This document shows, piece after piece, positions 1-6,079 of a stretch of DNA of 7,196 bases; position 1 is the stretch's first letter, and each line of letters begins with the position of its first letter. Location of the stretch: contig JAAUPO010000113.1 in assembly GCA_012033095.1 (NCBI GenBank), forward strand, positions 1 to 7,196. The letters are read 5' to 3'. The notes under the pieces are model-generated. The model searched no databases. It worked only from the letters and a program-made list of their open reading frames with translations, and was not told where the DNA came from. Source of the stretch: Synechococcaceae cyanobacterium RL_1_2. GTDB taxonomy: Bacteria; Cyanobacteriota; Cyanobacteriia; Cyanobacteriales; JAAUPO01. The position numbers and the translations under genes were made by a program.

Positions 1-1134
1 CGCCCGTTGTTTTCGCGATGAGGATCTCCGGGCTGATCGCCAGCCGGAGTTTACCCAGTTGGATATGGAGATGAGCTTCCTCAGCCAGGAAGAAATCCTG
101 GATCTGAATGAGCGACTCATCGGTCACATCTTTAAATCTGTAAAAGGGATTGACCTGCCTCGCCCTTTTCCCCGGCTGACCTATGCCGAAGCCATGGATC
201 GCTACGGCAGCGATCGCCCTGATACTCGATTTAACCTAGAGTTAGTTAATGTGTCTGAGTTGATGGCCGATAGTGGTTTTAAAGTGTTCTCTGGTGCGGT
301 TAAAAGTGGCGGTATGGTTAAAGTGTTACCGATTCCAGGGGGTAACGATCAAATCTCCAATGTACGCATAAAACCCGGTGGAGATCTATTTAAGGAAGCC
401 ACCGCCGCCGGAGCCCGGGGGATTGCCTACATTCGAGTACGGGAAAATAGTGAGATTGATACCATTGGTGCCATTAAAGACAACTTATCAGAGGAGCAAA
501 AGCAGCAACTACTATCCATGACCGGAGCCGAGCCGGGTCACCTGTTATTATTTGGAGCCGGGGATGAGGCCACCGTTAATAAATCCCTCGATCGTCTACG
601 GTTAGTGGTTGGAGCGGAACTAGGGTTAATTGATGAGTCCCAACACAATTTTGTGTGGGTGACCGAATTTCCCATGTTTGAATGGAACGAAGATGAAAAA
701 CGTTTAGAAGCCCTCCACCATCCGTTTACTGCCCCTAACCCAGAAGATATAGCCGATCTTAAATCTGCCCGGGCCGTCGCCTATGATTTAGTGCTCAATG
801 GGGTTGAAATCGGTGGTGGTAGCCTCAGGATTTACCAAAAAGAAATCCAACAACGGGTATTCGACGCGATCGGTTTATCCCCAGAAGAAGCCCAAGCTAA
901 ATTTGGTTTCTTGTTAGAAGCTTTTGAATATGGGGCCCTCCCCATGGAGGTATTGCCTACGGCCTCGATCGCTTAGTGATGTTAATGGCCAAGGAAAATT
1001 CCATTCGCGATGTAATTGCCTTCCCCAAAACCCAACAGGCCAGTTGTCTGTTAACCTCCGCCCCCGCTGATGTGGATGCGAAACAACTAAAAGAGTTAGA
1101 AATTCGCTCTACCTATCAACCTAAGCAAGACTAA
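1..1134 (+). CDS. aspS: Aspartate--tRNA ligase, C-terminal part (5' end outside window; one-base frameshift)
   Basis: Class II aminoacyl-tRNA synthetase that charges tRNA-Asp with aspartate in the cytoplasm. The reading frame is already open at base 2 and starts within motif 2 ([17 protein letters not shown]), so the anticodon-binding N-terminus lies upstream of the window. The bacterial GAD insertion domain follows (roughly visible residues 60-190, including [20 protein letters not shown]), then the catalytic core. At C936-C938 one C is missing: the frame reads [14 protein letters not shown] and stops at 976, whereas frame +1 gives the expected [13 protein letters not shown] (motif 3, with its ATP-binding Arg) and continues to TAA at 1132-1134. 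With one C restored, 377 residues are visible and the end is normal. A protein stopping at 976 would lack motif 3 and should be inactive, so sequencing error is likelier than true loss. A 12-bp tandem repeat lies just after the stop. The identity is very secure; the state of the frame is not. Confidence 0.95.
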
Positions 1135-1137
1135 GCC

Positions 1138-1161
1138 CTAGAATTTTGGCTAGAATTTTGG
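1138..1161. repeat. Perfect 2 x 12-bp tandem repeat downstream of aspS
   Basis: The unit CTAGAATTTTGG occurs twice back to back, at 1138-1149 and 1150-1161, starting four bases after the aspS stop codon. It forms no hairpin and has no terminator-like T-run. It looks like a simple local duplication; no function can be assigned. Confidence 0.8.
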
Positions 1162-1168
1162 TCTTCCT

Positions 1169-1200
1169 CATATTTGCGTGGAGAAACTAACACAAATATG
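1169..1200. repeat. Inverted repeat between aspS and the DUF3084 gene
   Basis: The arms CATATTTG (1169-1176) and CAAATATG (1193-1200) are perfect complements with a 16-base spacer. The pairing extends inwards by GTG/CAC if one base is bulged. No T-run follows, so it is a poor intrinsic terminator. It lies about 15 bp upstream of a possible -35 box for the DUF3084 gene, so an operator or mRNA hairpin is possible. That role is inference. Confidence 0.5.
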
Positions 1201-1215
1201 CCGTTAGTGCTAGTT

Positions 1216-1244
1216 TTGAATACTGTTGTTTGTTTTGGTATATC
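1216..1244 (+). promoter_or_regulatory. Possible sigma-70-type promoter of the DUF3084 gene
   Basis: TTGAAT (1216-1221) and TATATC (1239-1244) are separated by 17 bp, each matching 4 of 6 consensus positions. Transcription would begin around 1251, almost at the start codon, giving a nearly leaderless message. No clear Shine-Dalgarno sequence precedes the ATG, which fits, but the match is weak and may be chance. Confidence 0.22.
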
Positions 1245-1252
1245 TGCCCATG

Positions 1253-2616
1253 ATGACCAGTGCCTTAGTCCTAATTCTAGCGATTCTCCTCCTAGGGGGG
1301 TTAATTGCGGCCTTAGGCGATCGCTTAGGCACCAAAATTGGGAAAGCCCGCCTGCGCATCTTTAATTTACGCCCGAAACAAACCGCCATTCTAGTGACAG
1401 TGGTAACGGGGGTGTTGATTTCCGCTTCGACCCTAGGGATTTTATTTGCCTTGAGTAAATCTTTACGCCAAGGCATTTTTTGATTTAGATGATATCTTAC
1501 GCAAAAAAATCAAGCGGAAGGGGCGTTAAATGATGCCAAAGCACAAATGGCGGAGGTGGAAAGTGAATTGAATACCGCCCTCGAACAACGGGCCAACGTG
1601 ACTAAACAATTAGAAGCGATTAAAGGTAATTTTGCCCAGGCCCAAACTAGATTGAATACGTTAACCAAACAACGGGAGCAATTAGCCCAGGAAATTAAAA
1701 CCTTAGCTGGCCAACGGAAAGTTTTAGATCAACAAATCGATCAATTGATCGGGGATATTGATGTTCTAGAACAGGAAACCGATGGCCTCCAGGAGGAAAT
1801 TAAGTTTAAAGATAATTTATTGGCTAGTTTGAAAGGGGAAGTTACCCGGCGCGATCGCGAATTAAAAAATAGAGAAGATAGCCTCGATGATTTGGAGATC
1901 TCCATTGGTTTACTACAACAGGAAGTAAATGTGTTGGAGTCTTATTACCAAAATTACCAACAATTACGAATTAACCCCATTGCCATCGGTCGAGGGGAAA
2001 CCATTGCTAGCGCAGTCATGCAATCCTTTTATCCAGAAACCACCATTAAAACCATTAACGAACTATTGAGGGTAGCGAACCTAAGGGTATTGGAGGCGAT
2101 TTATCCCAATGAAAATTTGGAAAATATCCGCGATCGTCAAGTGTTACAAATTACCGAAGCCCAAGTACAAGAATTAGTGAATTTCATTAAAGATGGTCGG
2201 GAATACGTTGTGCGCATTGTTTCCGCAGGGAACCACCTCAAAGGGGAAGATAGGGTGTTTGTGTATCCAGAAGCCATGGTTAATGAGCAAAAGTTCAGAG
2301 CTGGTAGTGTGATCGCCACCCTTTATCTAGATAGCAATGGAGATGATGAGGTAAAGGAAACCATTGAAGCATTGATGGCCTCTAGTCAATTTCGCAGTTT
2401 TCGAGCTGGAGTCCTAGGCCGAGTTCAGGTATTAAATGGCGATGTGGAAACCTTTGTTAAATTTAAGGATCGTTTAGTTAAAAGCCAACCCCCCATCGAA
2501 AAATTCAAGCGATCGCGTCAACCAACACCTTTACCGCCGGGCCCCTGAAATTAGAGTTATTAGCTATTCGCAATGATCAAATCATCTTCACCGCTACGGA
2601 TGTGCTAAAAGATTAA
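1253..2616 (+). CDS. DUF3084 family membrane-anchored coiled-coil protein (three single-base indels)
   Basis: Conserved cyanobacterial protein of unknown function. The start chosen is the second of two adjacent ATGs (1250, 1253), giving the family-like MTSALVLILA. There are two hydrophobic segments (about residues 4-21 and 46-67) joined by a basic loop with LGDRLGTKIGKARL and FNLRPKQTA. A long Gln/Glu/Lys-rich coiled coil follows (about 80-235), then a soluble C-terminal domain. The frame is interrupted three times. An extra T in the run 1476-1481 creates TGA at 1481. A missing A in the run 1503-1509 returns to the first frame; between them the protein reads DLDDILRK. A missing G at about 2509 makes the frame stop at 2548, whereas the next frame continues AIASTNTFTAGPLKLELLAI to TAA at 2614-2616. 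Corrected, it encodes 454 residues. The topology suggests an inner-membrane scaffold-like protein, which is inference only. Confidence 0.85.
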
Positions 2617-2677
2617 CCCTTGATGAATTGAGCTCTACAAAAAGGGATGAAGAGAAAATCTTGGAAGGGCATCTTAG

Positions 2678-2804
2678 AACGTGTTTGAAAAGTATCAAAT
2701 GTTGTGGAGTCGCCCCTAAATCCCCCAATTTGGCGAACTTTATTGCTTAAAATTTAGGTAATTTCCCCCAGACTGGGGGGCAAGGGGAGCTTTTCAAACA
2801 CATT
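2678..2804. mobile_element. MITE-like element with GTGTTTGAAAAG terminal inverted repeats
   Basis: GTGTTTGAAAAG (2681-2692) is perfectly inverted as CTTTTCAAACAC (2790-2801); adding three outer bases gives 15-bp arms with one mismatch. The 121-bp core holds no ORF. It contains the C/G-run motifs common in cyanobacterial dispersed repeats (CCCCTAAATCCCCCAATTTGG at its left, and a short hairpin CCCCCA-GAC-TGGGGG at 2765-2779). I see no clear target-site duplication. It occupies the spacer 2617-2930 between the DUF3084 gene and the cytochrome gene; bases 2617-2677 show nothing recognisable. A non-autonomous transposable element is the best reading, but this is the only copy in the window. Confidence 0.6.
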
Positions 2805-2839
2805 CCCAGGACAGAATCGAAATTTTTGCGTAAGTCCTG
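2803..2839 (-). mobile_element. Remnant end of the GGACTTACG-family repeat
   Basis: Bases 2810-2839 are an exact 30-base inverted copy of 3803-3832, the left end of the complete element at 3803-3925. Weaker similarity (10 of 13 bases across the boundary) extends back to 2803. The terminal signature CGTAAGTCCT is intact. The rest of this copy is not recognisable and may have been lost when the neighbouring 121-bp element inserted, only a few bases away. Confidence 0.7.
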
Positions 2840-2880
2840 ATTTTGGTAAAGCTCCTCACCACCAGTGAAAAATATAAAAA

Positions 2881-2916
2881 TAAATTGAAACATAAATTGG
2901 AAAGTAAATTGAAACA
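2881..2916. repeat. Three tandem 12-bp iterons upstream of the cytochrome gene
   Basis: TAAATTGAAACA (2881-2892), TAAATTGGAAAG (2893-2904) and TAAATTGAAACA (2905-2916) are in exact 12-bp register and end 14 bases before the ATG at 2931. The first and third are identical. A -10-like TATAAA lies just upstream at 2873-2878, with no -35 partner that I can see. The array may be a binding site for a regulator of the cytochrome gene or merely an AT-rich duplication. It matches no cyanobacterial regulator consensus that I recognise. Confidence 0.65.
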
Positions 2917-2930
2917 TAAAAATAACTTGT

Positions 2931-3596
2931 ATGGCAAAAACCAGCCCCTATCAATCCGTTTTATTACGCCTTACCCATGGATTTGCTGCCCTATCCGCGA
3001 TCGCGGCATGGTTTACTGGTTTTTGGGTTTATGACAATTATGATCGGCGATGGGGCACGATCGGCTTACCTAAGCTCATTGAAATCCAAAATATTCACGG
3101 CACGATCGCGGTGGCATTTACCATGATTTTTGCCCTCTTTGCCCTCTATAGTTTGCGCCTAGGTTATCGCCGCTTGATACAGCCCGATGCCCTTTCCTCC
3201 CTCCAACAACTTAATCAACCCCGCTGGTGGCAGACCCTACACCAAGCCACCAATACCCTCATGTTAGCGGCTAGTGTAATCGCCATGATTACAGGACGGA
3301 TGATGGAGGAGAAATGGCTACCAGGGGGAGAATTAGACCACCGTTGGTATTTAGCCCATCTCCTCGCCTGGGTATTTTTATTTCTAGCCCTCGCCTCCCA
3401 TGTACTAATGGCGGTCAAAATCGGTGGTATGCCCCTAATTTTATCCATGGTCAACGGCAAGATTCGTTCTGGGGATAATATCCAAGCCTGGTGGCAGCAA
3501 TTACAAACTAAGCGATCGCGATTTTTTCTGAGATTAGAAATTATTATTATCGGAGGCATTGCTGTCGCTTTAATTCTCCCGGTGTTTAAACCATAG
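2931..3596 (+). CDS. Cytochrome b561-like / hydrogenase-type b-cytochrome membrane protein
   Basis: Predicted di-haem b-type cytochrome of 221 residues in the plasma or thylakoid membrane, moving electrons to or from a quinone or an unknown partner. Four hydrophobic helices lie at about residues 16-34, 56-78, 103-122 and 139-163, with a fifth at about 200-218 (LEIIIIGGIAVALILPVF). Candidate axial haem ligands are H16 (RLTHGFA), H56 (QNIHGT), H104 (TLHQAT), H143 (LAHLLAW) and H157 (ASHVLMAVK), a pattern typical of the cytochrome b561 / Ni-Fe hydrogenase cytochrome b fold. The ATG at 2931 puts MAKTSPYQSVLLRLTHG at the N-terminus, matching where the first helix should begin. No Shine-Dalgarno sequence is visible. 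The gene stands alone between repeat-filled spacers, so its partner cannot be deduced. The frame is intact. The family is secure; the physiological role is unknown. Confidence 0.85.
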   Translation: MAKTSPYQSVLLRLTHGFAALSAIAAWFTGFWVYDNYDRRWGTIGLPKLIEIQNIHGTIAVAFTMIFALFALYSLRLGYRRLIQPDALSSLQQLNQPRWWQTLHQATNTLMLAASVIAMITGRMMEEKWLPGGELDHRWYLAHLLAWVFLFLALASHVLMAVKIGGMPLILSMVNGKIRSGDNIQAWWQQLQTKRSRFFLRLEIIIIGGIAVALILPVFKP

Positions 3597-3610
3597 ATAA
3601 TGGCGAAAAA

Positions 3611-3644
3611 ATCCTAAGGCTATCACCCCCTATCCCTTTAGGAT
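3611..3644 (-). terminator. Hairpin that reads as an intrinsic terminator on the minus strand
   Basis: ATCCTAAGG (3611-3619) pairs with CCTTTAGGAT (3635-3644), leaving one bulged T and a 15-base loop. On the minus strand the stem is followed by six T (A-run 3605-3610), like a rho-independent terminator. On the plus strand, where the cytochrome gene ends at 3596, there is no T-run. No minus-strand gene ends here, so it could block antisense transcription or be accidental. Confidence 0.25.
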
Positions 3645-3739
3645 CGTGAATTAAATAACTTAGAAATTTGTAGGGTATTCCTAAAGGGAGCGTAACCCAT
3701 CAATATTTAAGTTTTAGATGTTATTAAATTCTTATTCCT
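3640..3739 (+). repeat. 100-bp dispersed repeat, copy 1
   Basis: This stretch matches 5911-6010 at 98 of 100 bases in the same orientation. It has imperfect terminal inverted repeats, GAATTAAATAAC (3648-3659) and GTTATTAAATTC (3720-3731), and a core of GTAGGGT plus GGGAGCGTAACCC, which resembles common cyanobacterial palindromic repeats. It has no coding capacity. It is probably a MITE-type element. It forms the left part of the 405-base spacer 3597-4001, whose other main content is the element at 3803-3925. Bases 3740-3802 show nothing recognisable. Confidence 0.8.
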
Positions 3740-3802
3740 TAAGGATCAAGACAAGGTACTCGATGGTTTAAGTTTCTGCTCTACTTCTTAAACGAGCAGT
3801 AA

Positions 3803-3925
3803 CAGGACTTACGCAAAAATTTCGATTCTGTCTTAGGAACCAGGATGTTTGGGGATATTTGGGGACAATGGTTCAAGCAAGTCCCCCCAATTTGGGAGAT
3901 TTAGGGGGCTTATCCGTAAGTCCTA
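3803..3925. mobile_element. Complete MITE-like element with AGGACTTACG terminal inverted repeats
   Basis: The ends AGGACTTACG (3804-3813) and CGTAAGTCCT (3915-3924) are perfect inverted repeats around a non-coding 121-bp unit. Inside are TTTGGGGATATTTGGGG and the C/G-run segment CCCCCCAATTTGGG followed by TTTAGGGGGC. Partial relatives occur at 2803-2839 and 7109-7178, so this is a small dispersed family. Ends of this type are reminiscent of insertion-sequence termini in cyanobacteria, so mobilisation by a transposase encoded elsewhere is likely but not shown. Bases 3926-4001, up to the permease start, show no clear promoter. Confidence 0.75.
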
Positions 3926-4001
3926 AAACATTTAGCGGAAATTTAAGCCTATGATGGAGATTGTGAAAATTTGCTCTTAATGCCGTTAACTCTGACTGCC
4001 T

Positions 4002-5029
4002 ATGTCCTCCCGTGCTAAAGCTCTGCAATATTACATTGCCACGAGACTATTGTTAGCTCCCCTGATGCTATGGACGATCGCGTCTATCGTATTTCTACTA
4101 TTAAGGGCAACCCCCGGTGATCCCGCCGATGCGGTATTAGGCAACAAAGCCACGGAAGCCCAAAAAGACGAGCTCCGTAGGCAGTTAGGCTTAGATTTGC
4201 CCCTATGGGTTCAATATCTCAACTACTTTAAAAGCTTACTCTCCTTAGATTTAGGCAAATCTATCACCAGTAGTGGTCTATCGGTATGGGAAATTATCAA
4301 AGAACATTTTCCCGCAACAGTCGAATTAACCCTGTTTGGCATGGGGGTGGCCGTGGTGGTGGGGGTAGGCATTGGCATTATTTCCGCCTCAAAATCAGGC
4401 ACAGGGTGGGATTTGGCCGGTAAACTGTTTGGCACCATTACCTATGCGTTACCCCTATTTTGGATGGGAATGATTGTGCAATTAATTTTTGCAGTCAATT
4501 TAGGCTGGTTTCCCCTCGGTACCCGCTTTCCCGCTGGTATGAACCGCCCCCCAACCTCTCTGGACTTTACACGATCGATAGTTTATTAAATTTCAATAGC
4601 CAACAATTTTTCACTAGCATTCATTACCTCTTTTTACCCTGCGTCACCCTGGGGATCTTACTTAGTGGAATTTTTGAGCGCATTGTGCGGGTTAACTTAA
4701 AACAAACTCTCAAAGCCGATTACGTTGAAGCGGCCAGGGCCAGGGGCATTCAGGAATATAAAATTCTATGGAATCATGCCTTTAAAAATGCCCTGATTCC
4801 AGTAATTACCGTACTTGGTTTAACCTTCGCTGCCTTGCTCGGAGGTGCGGTACTAACGGAAGTGACCTTCTCTTGGCCTGGGTTGGGCAATCGGCTCTAT
4901 CAAGGGATTGCAGAACGGGACTATCCCACCGTACAGGGAATTATGGTCTTTTTTGGCTCGATCGTCGTGATGATTAGCATTTTAATTGATGTGATTAACG
5001 CCTACATCGATCCACGGATTCGTTATTAA
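4002..5029 (+). CDS. DppB-family ABC transporter permease (one-base frameshift)
   Basis: Inner-membrane permease of the binding-protein-dependent oligopeptide/dipeptide/nickel class. Corrected length is 342 residues, normal for this family. The N-terminus has the DppB signature: helix 1 (about 14-35), then RATPGDPADAVLG and an LRRQLGLDLP segment before a periplasmic stretch. Further helices lie at about 107-129, 142-165, 208-225, 265-288 and 312-334. The EAA loop that docks with the ATPase is clear at about 241-266 (YVEAARARGI, ALIPVI). The C6 run at 4547-4552 has lost one C: the first frame runs on to a stop at 4589, while the next frame supplies NLSGLYTIDSLL and the rest to TAA at 5027-5029. 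The EAA loop lies beyond the lesion, so a truncated product could not work. No binding-protein, second permease or ATPase gene is adjacent; such orphan dppB-like genes are plausible in cyanobacteria. The substrate cannot be told from sequence. Confidence 0.9.
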
Positions 5030-5087
5030 GACCTAACTTAGTGGGAAAATCTACACCATGAAACCCTAGGAATTGATGGCATAATGA

Positions 5088-5109
5088 AACTTGGGTTTAA
5101 CTTGGGTTT
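5088..5109. repeat. Perfect 2 x 11-bp tandem repeat upstream of cysE
   Basis: AACTTGGGTTT occurs twice in tandem (5088-5098, 5099-5109), ending about 40 bases before the preferred cysE start. It may have arisen by slippage. It lies in the likely cysE leader or promoter region, but matches no operator that I recognise. Confidence 0.7.
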
Positions 5110-5149
5110 GCCGCATAGCTTTGTACCTACACTATTAATATCAATCCCC

Positions 5150-5911
5150 ATGTTTTCTAATTTAGTCGCTGACTTCCAAATCATCTTTGAAAGGGATCCT
5201 GCTGCCCGTAATTTTTGGGAAGTTTTATTTTGTTACCCTGGGTTTCAGGCCTTGGGTTTCCATCGATTTTCCCATGGTTTATTTAGATTAGGTATTCCCT
5301 TTATTCCCCGTTTTCTTTCCCATATAGCAAGGTTTTTAACGGGCATCGAAATCCATCCAGGGGCCCAGATCGGCAAAGGGGTTTTTATTGACCATGGCAT
5401 GGGGGTGGTGATAGGCGAAACGGCGATCGTGGGGAATTACTGTCTGATTTACCAGGGCGTTACCTTGGGGGGAACCGGCAAAGAAAGCGGTAAACGTCAC
5501 CCGACCTTGGGGGAAAATGTGGTAGTAGGTGGTGGTGCTAAGGTTTTAGGCAATTTAACCATTGGGGATAATGTCCGTATCGGGGCTGGTTCTGTGGTGT
5601 TGAGGGATGTGCCGGCCGATTGTACGGTCGTGGGGATTCCTGGACGGGTGGTTTACCGATCGGGGGTGAAAGTAGATCCCTTAGCCCATGATCGTATGCC
5701 CGATTCCCAGGCGACGGTAATTAGGGCTTTACTCGATCGCATTGAAAGTCTAGAGCGACAAGTCAACGCCCTCCAGCACTCCAGTCCATCCCAAGAAGTT
5801 AAGGCCTTAAAAGTGATGGTGGAGCAATTTACTGGACGGGACGATCAAGGTCAAAAATGTAACCTTCGCGATCGTGACATTATGGAATATCTAGACGGTT
5901 CAGGTATTTAA
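5150..5911 (+). CDS. cysE: Serine O-acetyltransferase
   Basis: Transfers an acetyl group from acetyl-CoA to L-serine to give O-acetylserine, the committed step of cysteine synthesis, in the cytoplasm. The start is placed at ATG 5150 (MFSNLVADFQIIFERDPAARN), the usual N-terminus of the short, Bacillus-like CysE group. An upstream in-frame ATG at 5084 would add 22 residues with no family support. Length is 253 residues. The helical N-terminal part is followed by a left-handed beta-helix with hexapeptide repeats (about 66-180: GIEIHPGAQIGKGVFIDHG, then VVIGETAIVGNYCLIYQGVT). H82 in IDHGMG corresponds to the catalytic His of E. coli CysE, and E67 sits where E. coli has its partner Asp. The CoA/active-site loop GGTGKESGKRHP is intact, as is the closing GIPGRVV. 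Residues about 190-253 form a charged, partly coiled-coil tail ending EYLDGSGI. The stop codon abuts a 100-bp repeat. Confidence 0.95.
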   Translation: MFSNLVADFQIIFERDPAARNFWEVLFCYPGFQALGFHRFSHGLFRLGIPFIPRFLSHIARFLTGIEIHPGAQIGKGVFIDHGMGVVIGETAIVGNYCLIYQGVTLGGTGKESGKRHPTLGENVVVGGGAKVLGNLTIGDNVRIGAGSVVLRDVPADCTVVGIPGRVVYRSGVKVDPLAHDRMPDSQATVIRALLDRIESLERQVNALQHSSPSQEVKALKVMVEQFTGRDDQGQKCNLRDRDIMEYLDGSGI

Positions 5912-6010
5912 GGATCGTGAATTAAATAACTTAGAAATTTGTAGGGTATCCCTCAAGGGAGCGTAACCCATCAATATTTAAGTTTTAGATGTTATTAAAT
6001 TCTTATTCCT
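5911..6010 (+). repeat. 100-bp dispersed repeat, copy 2
   Basis: Direct copy of 3640-3739, differing at two positions near the core (GTATCCCTCAAGGG here against GTATTCCTAAAGGG). It has the same imperfect terminal inverted repeats, GAATTAAATAAC and GTTATTAAATTC. It starts at the last base of the cysE stop codon, so cysE mRNA would run directly into its palindromic core (GGGT...AACCC). That core could act as a 3' hairpin, although no T-run is present. Confidence 0.8.
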
Positions 6011-6041
6011 AACTCAGACGAAGAAAGCTCCCTGGTGCACC

Positions 6042-6071
6042 CTAGTGCTCAAGCTTGGGAATTAGCACTAG
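6042..6071. terminator. Candidate hairpin between convergent cysE and the HAD gene
   Basis: CTAGTGCT (6042-6049) and AGCACTAG (6064-6071) are perfect 8-bp arms around a 14-base loop; GTGC/GCAC can extend the stem across a 4-base bulge. It sits 9 bases beyond the HAD stop and downstream of cysE, the expected position for a shared terminator. Neither strand has a following T-run, so it is not a classical intrinsic terminator. Confidence 0.35.
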
Positions 6072-6079
6072 CACAATGA

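Noticed and set aside
1174..1476. Short ORFs on both strands around the DUF3084 start (63 aa plus, 88 aa minus)
   Set aside because: They overlap the conserved N-terminus of the DUF3084 gene in other frames and show no family features.
936..1483. Programmed ribosomal frameshifting in aspS and the DUF3084 gene
   Set aside because: No recognised slippery heptamer plus stimulator arrangement is evident, and five scattered indels in three unrelated genes fit base-calling error better.
2137..2319. 60-aa minus-strand ORF inside the DUF3084 gene
   Set aside because: Shadow of the conserved C-terminal domain coded on the plus strand.
2881..2916. CRISPR-like array
   Set aside because: Units are 12 bp, directly abutting and without unique spacers; no cas gene is nearby.
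2843..3034. 63-aa Lys-rich plus-strand ORF (KLKHKLESKLKH)
   Set aside because: Its periodic peptide is simply the 12-bp iterons translated; it then overlaps the cytochrome gene out of frame.
3215..3559. 114-aa minus-strand ORF opposite the cytochrome gene
   Set aside because: Shadow ORF; the opposite strand has clear transmembrane helices and haem-ligand histidines.
2678..3925. Composite transposon carrying the cytochrome gene
   Set aside because: The inverted 30-mers are ends of short non-coding elements, one of them only a remnant; no transposase is present and the cytochrome gene looks native in composition.
4223..4438. 71-aa minus-strand ORF inside the permease
   Set aside because: Shadow of the conserved permease frame, with no recognisable domain.
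5084..5149. N-terminal 22-residue extension of CysE
   Set aside because: The extra residues begin within the tandem repeat and are not part of the usual family N-terminus, which fits MFSNLVADF at 5150.
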